Below are positions 50,613 through 58,227 of a stretch of 64,000 nucleotides of DNA, piece by piece. The notes under the pieces were generated by a model, which made no database searches, was not told where the DNA came from, and worked only from the letters and a program-made list of their open reading frames with translations. The translations under genes and the position numbers were made by a program. Numbering within the stretch: the stretch's first letter is position 1; each line of letters starts with the position of its first letter. This stretch comes from Thalassovita sp. (lineage in GTDB: Bacteria > Pseudomonadota > Alphaproteobacteria > Rhodobacterales > Rhodobacteraceae): NCBI GenBank assembly GCA_029212905.1, contig JARGPB010000003.1, forward strand, positions 1 through 64,000. Reading direction: 5' to 3'.

Positions 50613-50637
50613 CGCCGGGCCATGTGCCCGGCGTTTT
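50613..50637 (+). terminator. Intrinsic terminator of the DUF465 gene
   Basis: CGCCGGGC-catgt-GCCCGGCG followed by TTTT, 29 bp after the stop codon; it also separates this unit from the convergent hydrolase gene at 50642. Confidence 0.9.
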
Positions 50638-50641
50638 GCAT

Positions 50642-51445
50642 TCAGCGTTGCCCGTCGATAAAGCGCCAGAGCCGCAACAGGCTGTCCGTGCGCCACAGGT
50701 CCGTGTGGCCCGCACCTTTGACCGAGAGGAACTGTTTGCGCGGACTGGGTGCGGCGGCATAGATGGCGCGGCCCATTCGTTGAGGGATCAGCGTGTCCTG
50801 TGTGCCGTGAAATATGAACAGTGGCAGGGAAAGCTTCGGTGCGCGGGCCCGCGAGGGCCATTTGCTATCCAGGTAGTCCGCGTATTCAGCGACGCTGGGG
50901 TAGTGGGCCTTGGCCAGGCCTTTGATCGAGGTGAAAGGCGCCTCGAGGATCAGCGCCTTGGGCTGGCTGTCGAGCGCGGCCACCAGAGAGATCGCGACTG
51001 TCGTTCCCAGGCTTTCGCCATAGATGATCAACGGGGTCTGCGCGCTGTAGGTGTCATAAACCAGGCGGGCATCTTCGGTCAGTGTGGCTTCGCTCGGGGC
51101 ACCTGTGCTGCCTGAAGATCCGCGATAGGCGGGGGCGATCAGCCCATAGCCTCGGGCCAGGAACCGCTGGAACCGGCCTTTGCGTGCGGCCAGGTTTCCT
51201 GCATTCCCATGGAAATACAAGAGAGTGGGTTTGCCTGGTTTGGGCGGCGCGATCCAGATAACCAGAGTTTTGCCGTCGGGCGTGGTGAGCGTTGTTTCCG
51301 TCAGCGCAGACAGGCCAATGTCCTCTGGGGCCGTATGCCGTGGATCAAACGGATAGAACAGCAAGCGCTCGGCCTGCGAGGCGGCGGCGACCGCGGCCAG
51401 AACGATCCCGATCAGAAGGACCAGCTTGAACAATAGGCGCCGCAT
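50642..51445 (-). CDS. Alpha/beta hydrolase (BEM46-like), membrane-anchored
   Basis: A 267-residue hydrolase. An N-terminal membrane anchor or signal (LLFKLVLLIGIVLAAVAAAS) precedes a hydrolase fold with HGNAGN as oxyanion region, GESLG as nucleophile elbow (Ser), then FHGTQDTLIP (Asp) and GAGHTDLW (His). This is the pattern of BEM46/ABHD13-type esterases. Its ATG overlaps the pccR stop (TAATG), so the two are co-translated. The substrate, perhaps a thioester or acyl compound given its neighbour, is unknown. Confidence 0.85.
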   Translation of the reverse strand: MRRLLFKLVLLIGIVLAAVAAASQAERLLFYPFDPRHTAPEDIGLSALTETTLTTPDGKTLVIWIAPPKPGKPTLLYFHGNAGNLAARKGRFQRFLARGYGLIAPAYRGSSGSTGAPSEATLTEDARLVYDTYSAQTPLIIYGESLGTTVAISLVAALDSQPKALILEAPFTSIKGLAKAHYPSVAEYADYLDSKWPSRARAPKLSLPLFIFHGTQDTLIPQRMGRAIYAAAPSPRKQFLSVKGAGHTDLWRTDSLLRLWRFIDGQR

Positions 51446-52842
51446 TAATCCACCTGATAGGGCAGCACGCCACGCTGGTCTGTGTCGATGGTCAGGCGAC
51501 GCTCCAGGGGGGGAACGGATCTTTGGTGGCAGGTTTTGCGCTCGCAGATGCGGCAGGAAATTCCGATGGGTTCATACGCCTTGGGGTTCGAGAAATCCAA
51601 CCCGTCAGCATAGACTAGGTCGGTGGCGTGGCGGACCTCGCAGCCTAATGAGATTGCAAAGCGGCGCACAGGAGCACCAAAGCTGCCGGCGGATTTGGAT
51701 ATGTCACGCGACAGGCTGATATAGCGCACGCCGTCTGGGGTTTCGGCCAGTTGGCGCAGGAACCGTCCCGGCGTTTCAAAGGCGCGGTGCACATTCCACA
51801 GCGGGCAAGCACCGCCGAACCGGGCGAATTGCAGTCGTGTGGCCGAGTGACGCTTGGTGATCGTGCCAGCCTGATCAACGCGCACAAAGAAGAACGGAAT
51901 GCCCTTGGCGTTGGGCCGTTGCAGGGTGGACAGGCGATGGGCGACCTGCTCGATCGAGGCGCCGAACCGATGAGACAGCAATTCCAGATCGTGGCGGGTG
52001 TCTTGCGCCGCTTTTTGGAACTGAACATAGGGCATCAACGCGGCCCCGGCGAAGTAATTGGCCAGACCTATCTTGGCAATCGCGCGGGCCTCGCCGGACT
52101 GAAAACGGGCCAGGTCCAGTGTGGCTTCTAACAGTTTGTCCTGATGCAACAGTGCGATTTGCAGCAGCAGCTGAAAGGTCTGGGTTTGCTGCGCAGCGTG
52201 GCTGGACAGGGTTAACACCCGATTGTCACGGTCAAAGTGCCGGGTGGTGGGGCTTTCGTCCATCCGCACCGAAATGCCCGCCGCCCGCAAGGTATGCAGG
52301 GCGTGGGCGCGAATGCCCTGATCCCCAGCCCCGGCGGCGAAACGTTCCGCCGCATGATCGACCGCGTCGATATAGTTGTCGCAATAGTGAAAGAAGTCGC
52401 GCACCTCGTCCCAGGGCGAGGGCTGGGTGCGGCTATCCTCGCGGCCCAGGGCCTCGTCCAGCGAAGCAAGCCGTTCGTGGGTTTGGCGGTATGCCCGGTG
52501 CAGATCCAGAAAGGCGCGGGCCAGCGCGGGTGCATTCGAGGCCGTCAGTCGCAGATCGGCCAGGGGCGGGGCGGCGTCGGCAAAGACCGGATCGGCCATC
52601 GCCTCGCGCATGTCACTGACCAGGCGTTCACTGTCGCCGGTACTCAGCTCGGTTACGTCAAAGCCGAACTCTTGTGCCAGCGCCAGAACGACGGTGGTGC
52701 TGACCGGACGGTTGTTGTTCTCCATCTGGTTCAGATAGGGCAGGGACACGCCCAGCTTGGCCGCGAATTCCTTTTGGGTCAGGCCCAGACGGGTGCGGGT
52801 CTCGCGCAGCTTTGCGCCTGCATAGAGTTTTTGCGTGGCCAT
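51445..52842 (-). CDS. pccR: Short-chain fatty acyl-CoA regulator (ScfR family), PccR-like
   Basis: A 465-residue regulator. An N-terminal XRE helix-turn-helix (KLRETRTRLGLTQKEFAAKLGVSLPYLNQMENN) is followed by an IrrE-like DUF955 segment and a C-terminal DUF2083-like domain. That domain has the cysteine cluster ISCRICERKTC. This architecture is that of ScfR regulators that sense short-chain acyl-CoA; PccR of Rhodobacter activates propionyl-CoA carboxylase. ATG 52842 begins MATQKLYAG; the open frame seven codons longer overlaps the upstream box. pccB lies 1.5 kb away, beyond the MFS gene. TTTGCAAA boxes precede pccR and pccB. Translation is coupled to the hydrolase gene. Confidence 0.88.
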   Translation of the reverse strand: MATQKLYAGAKLRETRTRLGLTQKEFAAKLGVSLPYLNQMENNNRPVSTTVVLALAQEFGFDVTELSTGDSERLVSDMREAMADPVFADAAPPLADLRLTASNAPALARAFLDLHRAYRQTHERLASLDEALGREDSRTQPSPWDEVRDFFHYCDNYIDAVDHAAERFAAGAGDQGIRAHALHTLRAAGISVRMDESPTTRHFDRDNRVLTLSSHAAQQTQTFQLLLQIALLHQDKLLEATLDLARFQSGEARAIAKIGLANYFAGAALMPYVQFQKAAQDTRHDLELLSHRFGASIEQVAHRLSTLQRPNAKGIPFFFVRVDQAGTITKRHSATRLQFARFGGACPLWNVHRAFETPGRFLRQLAETPDGVRYISLSRDISKSAGSFGAPVRRFAISLGCEVRHATDLVYADGLDFSNPKAYEPIGISCRICERKTCHQRSVPPLERRLTIDTDQRGVLPYQVD

Positions 52843-52856
52843 CGGCTTCCAGAAGT

Positions 52857-52894
52857 TTTGCAAATTAAGCTGAGAAAGACGTTATCTTTGCAAA
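52857..52894. promoter_or_regulatory. Candidate PccR sites upstream of pccR
   Basis: Two perfect palindromic octamers TTTGCAAA lie at 52857-52864 and 52887-52894, 30 bp apart, in the 71-bp gap between the MFS gene and pccR. The same octamer occurs before pccB. They suggest autoregulation of pccR. Confidence 0.65.
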
Positions 52895-52913
52895 CTTGTC
52901 TGGGCAAGGGGCG

Positions 52914-54128
52914 CTAGACGCCCAGCCGCCGTTCGCGCCGGATGACCAACAAGATCGACACGACTGACAAAACGGCGGTGCCCATCATGATGCTCAGCAA
53001 CGGCATCTCGGTCGAGCCAGGAGACAGCATCGCACCAGCCAGTGCCGACAGCGCCGCGCCGCCGCCAATCATCATCGTGCCACCCAATCCCGACGCGGTA
53101 CCTGCCAGATGCGGCCGCACAGACAGCATCCCGGCGGTGGCATTCGGGATGGTCATGCCATTGCCCAAGCCCACAAACACCATGCACCCAAAGAAACTGA
53201 GCGCCGATCCCATTCCCGTGCTGCTGATGGCGACTGACAGAACCAGACCGGCGGCAACAATCAGTGCTCCGGTCAGAGCCATCGTGTTGATCCCGATCCG
53301 GGCCGAGTACCGCCCGGTGACAAAGTTCCCCACGAAATAGCCAATGCCCGGCGCGGCGAAATATAGGCCCAGTTCGCCGGGATCCAGTTCATAGACTGTC
53401 ATCCCGACGAAGGGCGCGCCGCCAAGGTAGGCAAAAAACGCGCCTGACCCAAAGGCCGACGCCATGCAGTAGCCCCAGAACCGCGGCGACGTCAGAAGCT
53501 CGGGGTACTCGCGGAACTGCTGCCAGATTGTATTGTCCGATTTGGGGGCGGTCTCGCCCAGGTCACGCCAAGAGATGATGAACAGCAACACGCCCAACGC
53601 CAACAGCACTACAAAGGTGGCCTGCCAGCCAAAGTGCTGCTCTAGGTAGCCGCCGGCCGCAGGGCCCAGCATCGGCACCAGTGACATGCCCATCGTGACA
53701 TAGCCCATCATCGACGCTGCCTGATCCGCAGGAAACATGTCGCGCACGACGGCACGCGATAGCACCATGGCGACGGCGATCACGGCCTGGATCATTCGGA
53801 ATACCATGAAAATGACGCCATTTTGGGACAGGAGGCATCCCAGTGTCGCCAAGCAAAACAGCGCTACCCCGGTCAGGATCACCGGGCGCCGCCCGTATTT
53901 GTCCGACAGGGGCCCCACGAAAATCTGCAAGATCCCGTTGATCGCCAAATACAGCGCTACAGAAAGCTGCATAAAGGCGTAATCGACCTGGAAATACGCA
54001 GCCATGCCCGGTAGGGACGGCAAAAACATGTTCATGGCCAAAGCAGACATGCCAGCCAGAAAAATCAGGGTCGTCAGGTGTGGTGGGGTGGCCCTGTCAA
54101 AATATCGGGCATCGGGTTTACTGTTCAT
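52914..54128 (-). CDS. MFS multidrug transporter, Bcr/CflA type
   Basis: A 404-residue major-facilitator transporter with twelve predicted helices. The start is typical of Bcr/CflA efflux proteins (MSALAMNMFLPSLPGMAAYF), and GPLSDKYGRRPVILTGVALF is the loop 2-3 motif. The gene lies upstream of pccR on the same strand, between pccR and the divergent pccB. It might export an acid or toxic intermediate of propionate metabolism, but that is only a location-based guess. The ribosome-binding site is weak. Confidence 0.87.
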   Translation of the reverse strand: MNSKPDARYFDRATPPHLTTLIFLAGMSALAMNMFLPSLPGMAAYFQVDYAFMQLSVALYLAINGILQIFVGPLSDKYGRRPVILTGVALFCLATLGCLLSQNGVIFMVFRMIQAVIAVAMVLSRAVVRDMFPADQAASMMGYVTMGMSLVPMLGPAAGGYLEQHFGWQATFVVLLALGVLLFIISWRDLGETAPKSDNTIWQQFREYPELLTSPRFWGYCMASAFGSGAFFAYLGGAPFVGMTVYELDPGELGLYFAAPGIGYFVGNFVTGRYSARIGINTMALTGALIVAAGLVLSVAISSTGMGSALSFFGCMVFVGLGNGMTIPNATAGMLSVRPHLAGTASGLGGTMMIGGGAALSALAGAMLSPGSTEMPLLSIMMGTAVLSVVSILLVIRRERRLGV

Positions 54129-54203
54129 ATGCGAATGGGTAGGACCGGTGCGACAGCTTGTCCACTCTGTCGTGCGATTGTTGCTGTGTTTACGTCACGG
54201 AAA

Positions 54204-54261
54204 TTTGCGAGTTTGCGTTTTCCTCTTTTTGCATCTCCAAAGATTTGCAAATTTGCGCAAA
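54204..54261 (+). promoter_or_regulatory. Phased TTTGC array upstream of pccB, candidate PccR site
   Basis: TTTGC occurs on the plus strand at 54204, 54212, 54228, 54244 and 54252, all multiples of 8 bp apart. The last two copies form TTTGCAAATTTGCGCAAA (54244-54261), a TTTGCAAA octamer followed directly by TTTGCGCAAA. The array ends 60 bp before the pccB start codon, so it covers the promoter. It fits PccR-type operators; the protein that binds it is inferred. Confidence 0.7.
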
Positions 54262-54320
54262 TTGTCTTTGCGCCGGACGGCGCTGCGCATATACCCGTGT
54301 CAATTCAGAAGGGGACTGCC

Positions 54321-55853
54321 ATGAAAGATATCCTCCAGGAACTGGAAGGCCGCCGCGCCGACGCCCGTTTGGGCGGGGGACAGAAACGTATCGATTCTCA
54401 GCACGCCAAAGGCAAGCTGACCGCGCGCGAGCGCGTTGAACTGCTGCTGGACGAAGGGTCGTTCGAAGAGTTCGACATGTTTGTCGCTCACCGCTGCACT
54501 GATTTTGGTATGGAAAATCAAAAGCCTGCCGGTGATGGTGTCATCACAGGCTGGGGTACAGTCAACGGCCGTATGGTCTATGTGTTCAGTCAGGACTTTA
54601 CGGTTCTGGGGGGGTCGGTGTCGGCCACACACGCACAAAAGATCTGCAAGATCATGGACATGGCGGTGCAAAACGGCGCGCCTGTCATCGGTCTGAATGA
54701 CTCGGGCGGGGCGCGAATCCAGGAAGGCGTGGATGCGCTGGCTGGCTATGCCGAGATTTTCCAACGTAACATCATGGCTTCGGGCGTGGTGCCGCAGATT
54801 TCGGTGATCATGGGGCCGTGCGCCGGTGGCGCCGTGTATTCGCCTGCGATGACTGACTTTATCTTTATGGTCAAAGACAGCTCTTACATGTTCGTGACCG
54901 GCCCTGACGTTGTGAAAACCGTCACCAACGAGGTTGTCACCGCCGAGGAGCTGGGCGGCGCGTCCACCCACACTAAGAAATCGAGCGTGGCAGATGGCGC
55001 GTTTGAAAACGACGTCGAGGCGCTGGCCGAAGTGCGCCGTCTGGTCGATTTTCTGCCGCTGAACAACCGTGAAAAACCGCCCGTGCGCCCGTTCTTTGAC
55101 GAACCGAACCGGATCGAAGACAGCCTGGACACTCTGGTCCCTGAAAACGCCAACACGCCCTACGATATGAAGGAATTGATCCTGAAAATCGCGGACGAGG
55201 CGGATTTCTACGAGATTCAGGAAGATTTTGCCAAGAACATCATCACCGGTTTCATCCGTATGGAAGGCCAGACCGTGGGTGTTGTCGCCAACCAGCCGAT
55301 GGTTCTGGCAGGGTGTTTGGACATCGACAGCAGCCGCAAGGCCGCGCGTTTCGTCCGTTTCTGTGACGCGTTTGAAATTCCGATCCTGACCCTGGTGGAC
55401 GTGCCGGGCTTCTTGCCCGGGACCTCTCAGGAATACGGTGGCGTGATCAAACACGGTGCGAAACTGCTGTTTGCCTATGGCGAAGCGACCGTGCCCAAAG
55501 TGACGCTGATCACCCGCAAAGCCTATGGTGGTGCCTACGACGTGATGGCGTCCAAGCACCTGCGCGGCGATTTCAACTATGCCTGGCCGACTGCGGAAAT
55601 CGCGGTGATGGGGGCCAAGGGCGCAACCGAGATCATCCACCGCGCTGATCTGAAAGACGCGGACAAGATCGCGCAGCATACCGCCGATTACGAAGACCGT
55701 TTCGCCAATCCTTTTGTGGCGGCCGAGCGGGGCTTTATCGACGAAGTGATTCAACCGCATTCGACACGCCGCCGAGTGGCCCGCGCGTTTGCCTCGCTTC
55801 GTAGCAAGAAGCTGACAAACCCGTGGAAAAAACACGACAACATTCCGCTGTAA
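54321..55853 (+). CDS. pccB: Propionyl-CoA carboxylase beta subunit
   Basis: A 510-residue carboxyltransferase subunit that adds the biotin-bound carboxyl group to propionyl-CoA, giving (S)-methylmalonyl-CoA. RIDSQHAKGKLTARERVELLLDEGS opens the N-domain. GLNDSGGARIQEGVDALAGY and the oxyanion-forming MGPCAGGAVYSPAMTDF follow; the C-domain has DVPGFLPGTSQEYGGVIKHG. ATG 54321 follows AAGGGG; an upstream frame is the promoter region. It works with pccA 2.4 kb downstream as an alpha6-beta6 enzyme, as solved for Roseobacter-group homologues. Confidence 0.97.
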   Translation: MKDILQELEGRRADARLGGGQKRIDSQHAKGKLTARERVELLLDEGSFEEFDMFVAHRCTDFGMENQKPAGDGVITGWGTVNGRMVYVFSQDFTVLGGSVSATHAQKICKIMDMAVQNGAPVIGLNDSGGARIQEGVDALAGYAEIFQRNIMASGVVPQISVIMGPCAGGAVYSPAMTDFIFMVKDSSYMFVTGPDVVKTVTNEVVTAEELGGASTHTKKSSVADGAFENDVEALAEVRRLVDFLPLNNREKPPVRPFFDEPNRIEDSLDTLVPENANTPYDMKELILKIADEADFYEIQEDFAKNIITGFIRMEGQTVGVVANQPMVLAGCLDIDSSRKAARFVRFCDAFEIPILTLVDVPGFLPGTSQEYGGVIKHGAKLLFAYGEATVPKVTLITRKAYGGAYDVMASKHLRGDFNYAWPTAEIAVMGAKGATEIIHRADLKDADKIAQHTADYEDRFANPFVAAERGFIDEVIQPHSTRRRVARAFASLRSKKLTNPWKKHDNIPL

Positions 55854-55869
55854 GGCGTGTGTTGGAGCG

Positions 55870-55919
55870 TGGGGGCTGCCTGCCCCCACACCCCCGGGAG
55901 TATTTCGGGCAAGATGAAA
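55870..55919 (+). repeat. Hairpin plus intergenic repeat copy 3, downstream of pccB
   Basis: GTGGGGGC-tgcct-GCCCCCAC forms an 8-bp stem, and the inverted repeat core GAGTATTTcggGCAAGATGAA follows at 55898-55918. The combination of a G/C hairpin and this core is the full form of the element. It probably marks the end of the pccB transcript, though a T-run is short. Confidence 0.65.
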
Positions 55920-55966
55920 CCTGTGGATCGGATCAGCCTGCGGGCGGCCGGGCGGAGACGTCGGAA

Positions 55967-56320
55967 ATGAGCCGGACGAAGTGGCATATCCTGACTGAGG
56001 ACGGAGCGCTGACGCTGGCGCGTCGTCTGCCGGTTCGGTTTGACCTGTCGGTCGAAACCCGCCTGCCACGCTGTGGGCGGCGGCGGCTGGCCACGCAAGT
56101 GCGTCAGGATATGTGGCGTTGTTTGCAGGCGTTGCCTGGGTTTTCTCCTGTCGTGCGCATTGAGGACGACGGAGACGCCCTGACTGTGATTGCCGGCGGG
56201 CAGGTGGATCGTCGTCCTTTCCCAAAGGAAAAGGCTGAAGCAAAGTTGCGCGAGATGCTGCTGGATCGCAACAATCGTGTTCGATGGGTGGCCTGTGCCG
56301 GGGGATTCTGCTATGGGTAG
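55967..56320 (+). CDS. Conserved hypothetical basic protein
   Basis: A 117-residue, basic protein (MSRTKWHILTEDGALTLARR...) with no signal peptide or membrane segment. It has Cys residues near RCGRRRLATQ, MWRCLQ, and WVACAGGFCYG at the end. An RPFPKEKAEAKLREMLL helix lies before the tail. I do not recognise a family. It starts after GGAAATG-type spacing and overlaps the next gene by 8 bp. Its location between pccB and pccA is like that in other Roseobacter genomes, as far as I recall, which hints at a related role. Confidence 0.68.
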   Translation: MSRTKWHILTEDGALTLARRLPVRFDLSVETRLPRCGRRRLATQVRQDMWRCLQALPGFSPVVRIEDDGDALTVIAGGQVDRRPFPKEKAEAKLREMLLDRNNRVRWVACAGGFCYG

Positions 56321-56720
56321 AACGAATCCAGTTATCGCCGCGCTCTGGGGTTGCCTTATGGCAAACGCGGCCACGGCTGTGGGGCAAGAGGAGGCCCCCG
56401 CCGTGCCCTCGGGTCTTCTGATCAGTCTTCAGGAATTTTTCATAGATATGCAGCCTGATGGTGAGCGGCTTGCGCGCTTTCGGTTTGTTGCGCCGGACCT
56501 GGCGGACGGTGTGAGCTTTGCACGAGTAGAGCAGGATTTTGCGTATCTATGCACCGATGTGGCCGTGCCGACGCTGTCTGTCGAGCATGAGGATGTTGCT
56601 CAGGTGGTGATTTCTCTGGCCTCGGCCGAGGTGGAATTTGGCGCGATGGATCCCTCGGTCATTCAGTTTTTCGAGGCGTTTCGCATCGAAAGCGGGCTCT
56701 GCATTTGGGAGGGGTTTTGA
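56313..56720 (+). CDS. DUF6497-like secreted protein
   Basis: A 135-residue protein with a probable signal peptide (VIAALWGCLMANAATAVGQ). A mature domain contains AVPSGLLISLQEFFIDMQ, ARFRFVAPDLADG, DFAYLCTDVAVP, VVISLASAEVEFG, QFFEAFRIE and a final CIWEGF. This pattern matches what I recall as DUF6497, small periplasmic proteins of Rhodobacteraceae. ATG 56313 overlaps the stop of the gene before it. No function is known. Confidence 0.72.
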   Translation: MGRTNPVIAALWGCLMANAATAVGQEEAPAVPSGLLISLQEFFIDMQPDGERLARFRFVAPDLADGVSFARVEQDFAYLCTDVAVPTLSVEHEDVAQVVISLASAEVEFGAMDPSVIQFFEAFRIESGLCIWEGF

Positions 56721-56934
56721 TGTACCCACAACATGTTGCGGGCCTTTCCTCATCCTATCTTGGTTTTGCGGCTTTGCAGTCACAGGATCGTGCTGCTGTC
56801 TGGGGGGAATATCCTTTGGCGGCTAAATCGGCTATGATTCCAGTGGGTGGCGTATGTGCTGCCCGGTTCTCGTTCATGAGGCAGTGGAGGGAGAAATCCC
56901 TCGCTCAACAAGAAACAGAAAACTGGAGAAACAG

Positions 56935-57075
56935 ATGTCAAAGAGCATCAAAACCATATTGGCGTTGTGCACCGTCGTCTTTGTTACGGCCTGCGCACAG
57001 CCGCAAGACGAATACGTTGTGGTCGCGCCTGAGCCGATCAGCGAAGAGCCAGTTTACACTGGTAAATACAAATAG
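56935..57075 (+). CDS. Small lipoprotein (46 residues)
   Basis: Starts MSKSIKTILALCTVVFVTAC, with lipobox VTAC, followed by a 26-residue acidic/Pro-rich tail ending GKYK. ATG 56935 follows CTGGAGA. Small lipoproteins like this are common in Rhodobacteraceae. A longer frame from 56854 is not coding. The preceding 214 bp hold only a GAGGG/CCCTC hairpin near 56890. Confidence 0.75.
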   Translation: MSKSIKTILALCTVVFVTACAQPQDEYVVVAPEPISEEPVYTGKYK

Positions 57076-57153
57076 GGGCCAGCCCCTTGAGCAGGCAGTC
57101 CGGGCGGTTTCGTCCGGTCTGACTTGTCGCGCGGCTGGCACGGGAGACACTCC

Positions 57154-57543
57154 ATGCTAAAGCACCGCGGCTTTCCGGGCAGAATGCCCAGTTCCGATTA
57201 TCAATTCACTATTCGACGCGCCAACCCCAAGGGCGCGACGCCACTGAAGCGCCTAGAGCGCTATCGTGATCGCAAGGCCGTGGATCGGCGCGCTGACACC
57301 GCGTTTTTGGCCGCTCTTTGGGCGCATTTTGGCGACAAGCCCTTCGAGCGGGGCAACCTGGATGCAGGTCGCCTGAGCTGGCTGTTTGGCCGCGAAGTCG
57401 TGGCCGTGGACGACCCGTTTGACCCCAAAAGCTATGAAGCGCTGCTGGTTATCAACGAACCGATCGCCCGTGCGTCCTTTCCCGAAGCATTTCAAGAGGG
57501 ACAGTTCGAAGATCTGGGCCCTGACGAAGACGAAGAGTGGTGA
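57154..57543 (+). CDS. Conserved hypothetical protein
   Basis: A 129-residue cytoplasmic protein beginning MLKHRGFPGRMPSSDYQF, rich in charged residues, with a basic N-terminal half and a very acidic end (EDLGPDEDEEW). I see no known motif. ATG 57154 follows GGAGA. Codon use looks like its neighbours. It lies between pccB and pccA. Confidence 0.65.
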   Translation: MLKHRGFPGRMPSSDYQFTIRRANPKGATPLKRLERYRDRKAVDRRADTAFLAALWAHFGDKPFERGNLDAGRLSWLFGREVVAVDDPFDPKSYEALLVINEPIARASFPEAFQEGQFEDLGPDEDEEW

Positions 57544-57895
57544 TCGGCATGATTTTGCTGAGCAACAGAGCAATTGAGCGAGAAGCGGCCCAAACGGGTC
57601 CGTGCGCGATTGCTGGCTTGGCACAATCGCACCGCTGCGGCAGCGTGGGGCATGTAGTGGCGGCCCGAGATGAGCGGGCCGGGACGACATGTCTTTACCG
57701 TTACCCTTCCCCTGTTGGGCGGTGTGGTTCGCAGATGAGCCACCCGCCCTCCTTTTTGCGCAATTTGCACAAAATTAGCGTTTATAAGCAATGGCTTGCC
57801 GAAATTTGCCCCTCCATTTCGAACGTTTTGTGCGACGCTGAAAATGGACCAAGAGTACCTTCTGTAGAACGATCCGAGCAGAAAGGGATACTCTC
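57544..57895 (+). other. 352-bp intergenic region with hairpin and TTTGC box
   Basis: No gene is convincing here. CGGCCCG/CGGGCCG (about 57661-57681) can form a 7-bp hairpin without a T-run. TTTGCGCAATTTGCACAAA at 57755-57773 resembles the boxes upstream of pccB and pccR. A 233-codon open frame through this region has no coding character. Confidence 0.5.
57755..57773. promoter_or_regulatory. TTTGC-type box upstream of the lipoprotein and pccA
   Basis: TTTGCGCAATTTGCACAAA has two TTTGC half-sites 9 bp apart on one strand. It lies 123 bp before a small lipoprotein gene and about 455 bp before pccA. It is a possible PccR target by similarity with the pccB array. Confidence 0.5.
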
Positions 57896-58102
57896 GTGCA
57901 CACACACAGATGGATTTTGGGCCTCGCGGCCTGTGCGGGCCTTGCGGCCTGCGGCGACACGTTTGGCGAACAGGCGCTGTTCGGTGCGGGCACCGGCGCG
58001 GCTGGCGCGGCCGTGCTGGACGGCAATGTCGCAACCGGCGCGCTTGTCGGTGCGGCGGCCAATGTCGCCTATTGCAACCAATACCCGTCACGCTGCAACT
58101 GA
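57896..58102 (+). CDS. Small glycine/alanine-rich lipoprotein
   Basis: A 68-residue lipoprotein starting at GTG 57896 with AAAGGGA upstream. The signal sequence has lipobox GLAAC. The mature part FGAGTGAAGAAVLDGNVATGALVGAAANVAYC is a glycine-zipper-like segment, and YCNQYPSRCN ends it with two cysteines. Such proteins sit in the outer membrane. It is followed by a terminator hairpin. Confidence 0.78.
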   Translation: MHTHRWILGLAACAGLAACGDTFGEQALFGAGTGAAGAAVLDGNVATGALVGAAANVAYCNQYPSRCN

Positions 58103-58141
58103 GCGCGACGCACCGGCCTGTGGGTCGGATATGAATCGAAA

Positions 58142-58175
58142 CCCCATCTCGGCCTTTGGTCGGGGTGGGTTTTTT
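58142..58175 (+). terminator. Intrinsic terminator between lipoprotein gene and pccA
   Basis: CCCATCTCG pairs with CGGGGTGGG (two G-U pairs) around a 9-nt loop and is followed by six T. It ends about 52 bp before the pccA start, so pccA needs read-through or a promoter overlapping this hairpin. Confidence 0.78.
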
Positions 58176-58227
58176 GTTGCCATTGCCCTGCGGACAGTTG
58201 CAGGGCCAAGACCGGAAGGGACGAGAA

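Noticed and set aside
54300..56387. Minus-strand open frame of 695 codons
   Set aside because: Antisense to pccB, whose identity is certain; His/Arg-rich shadow.
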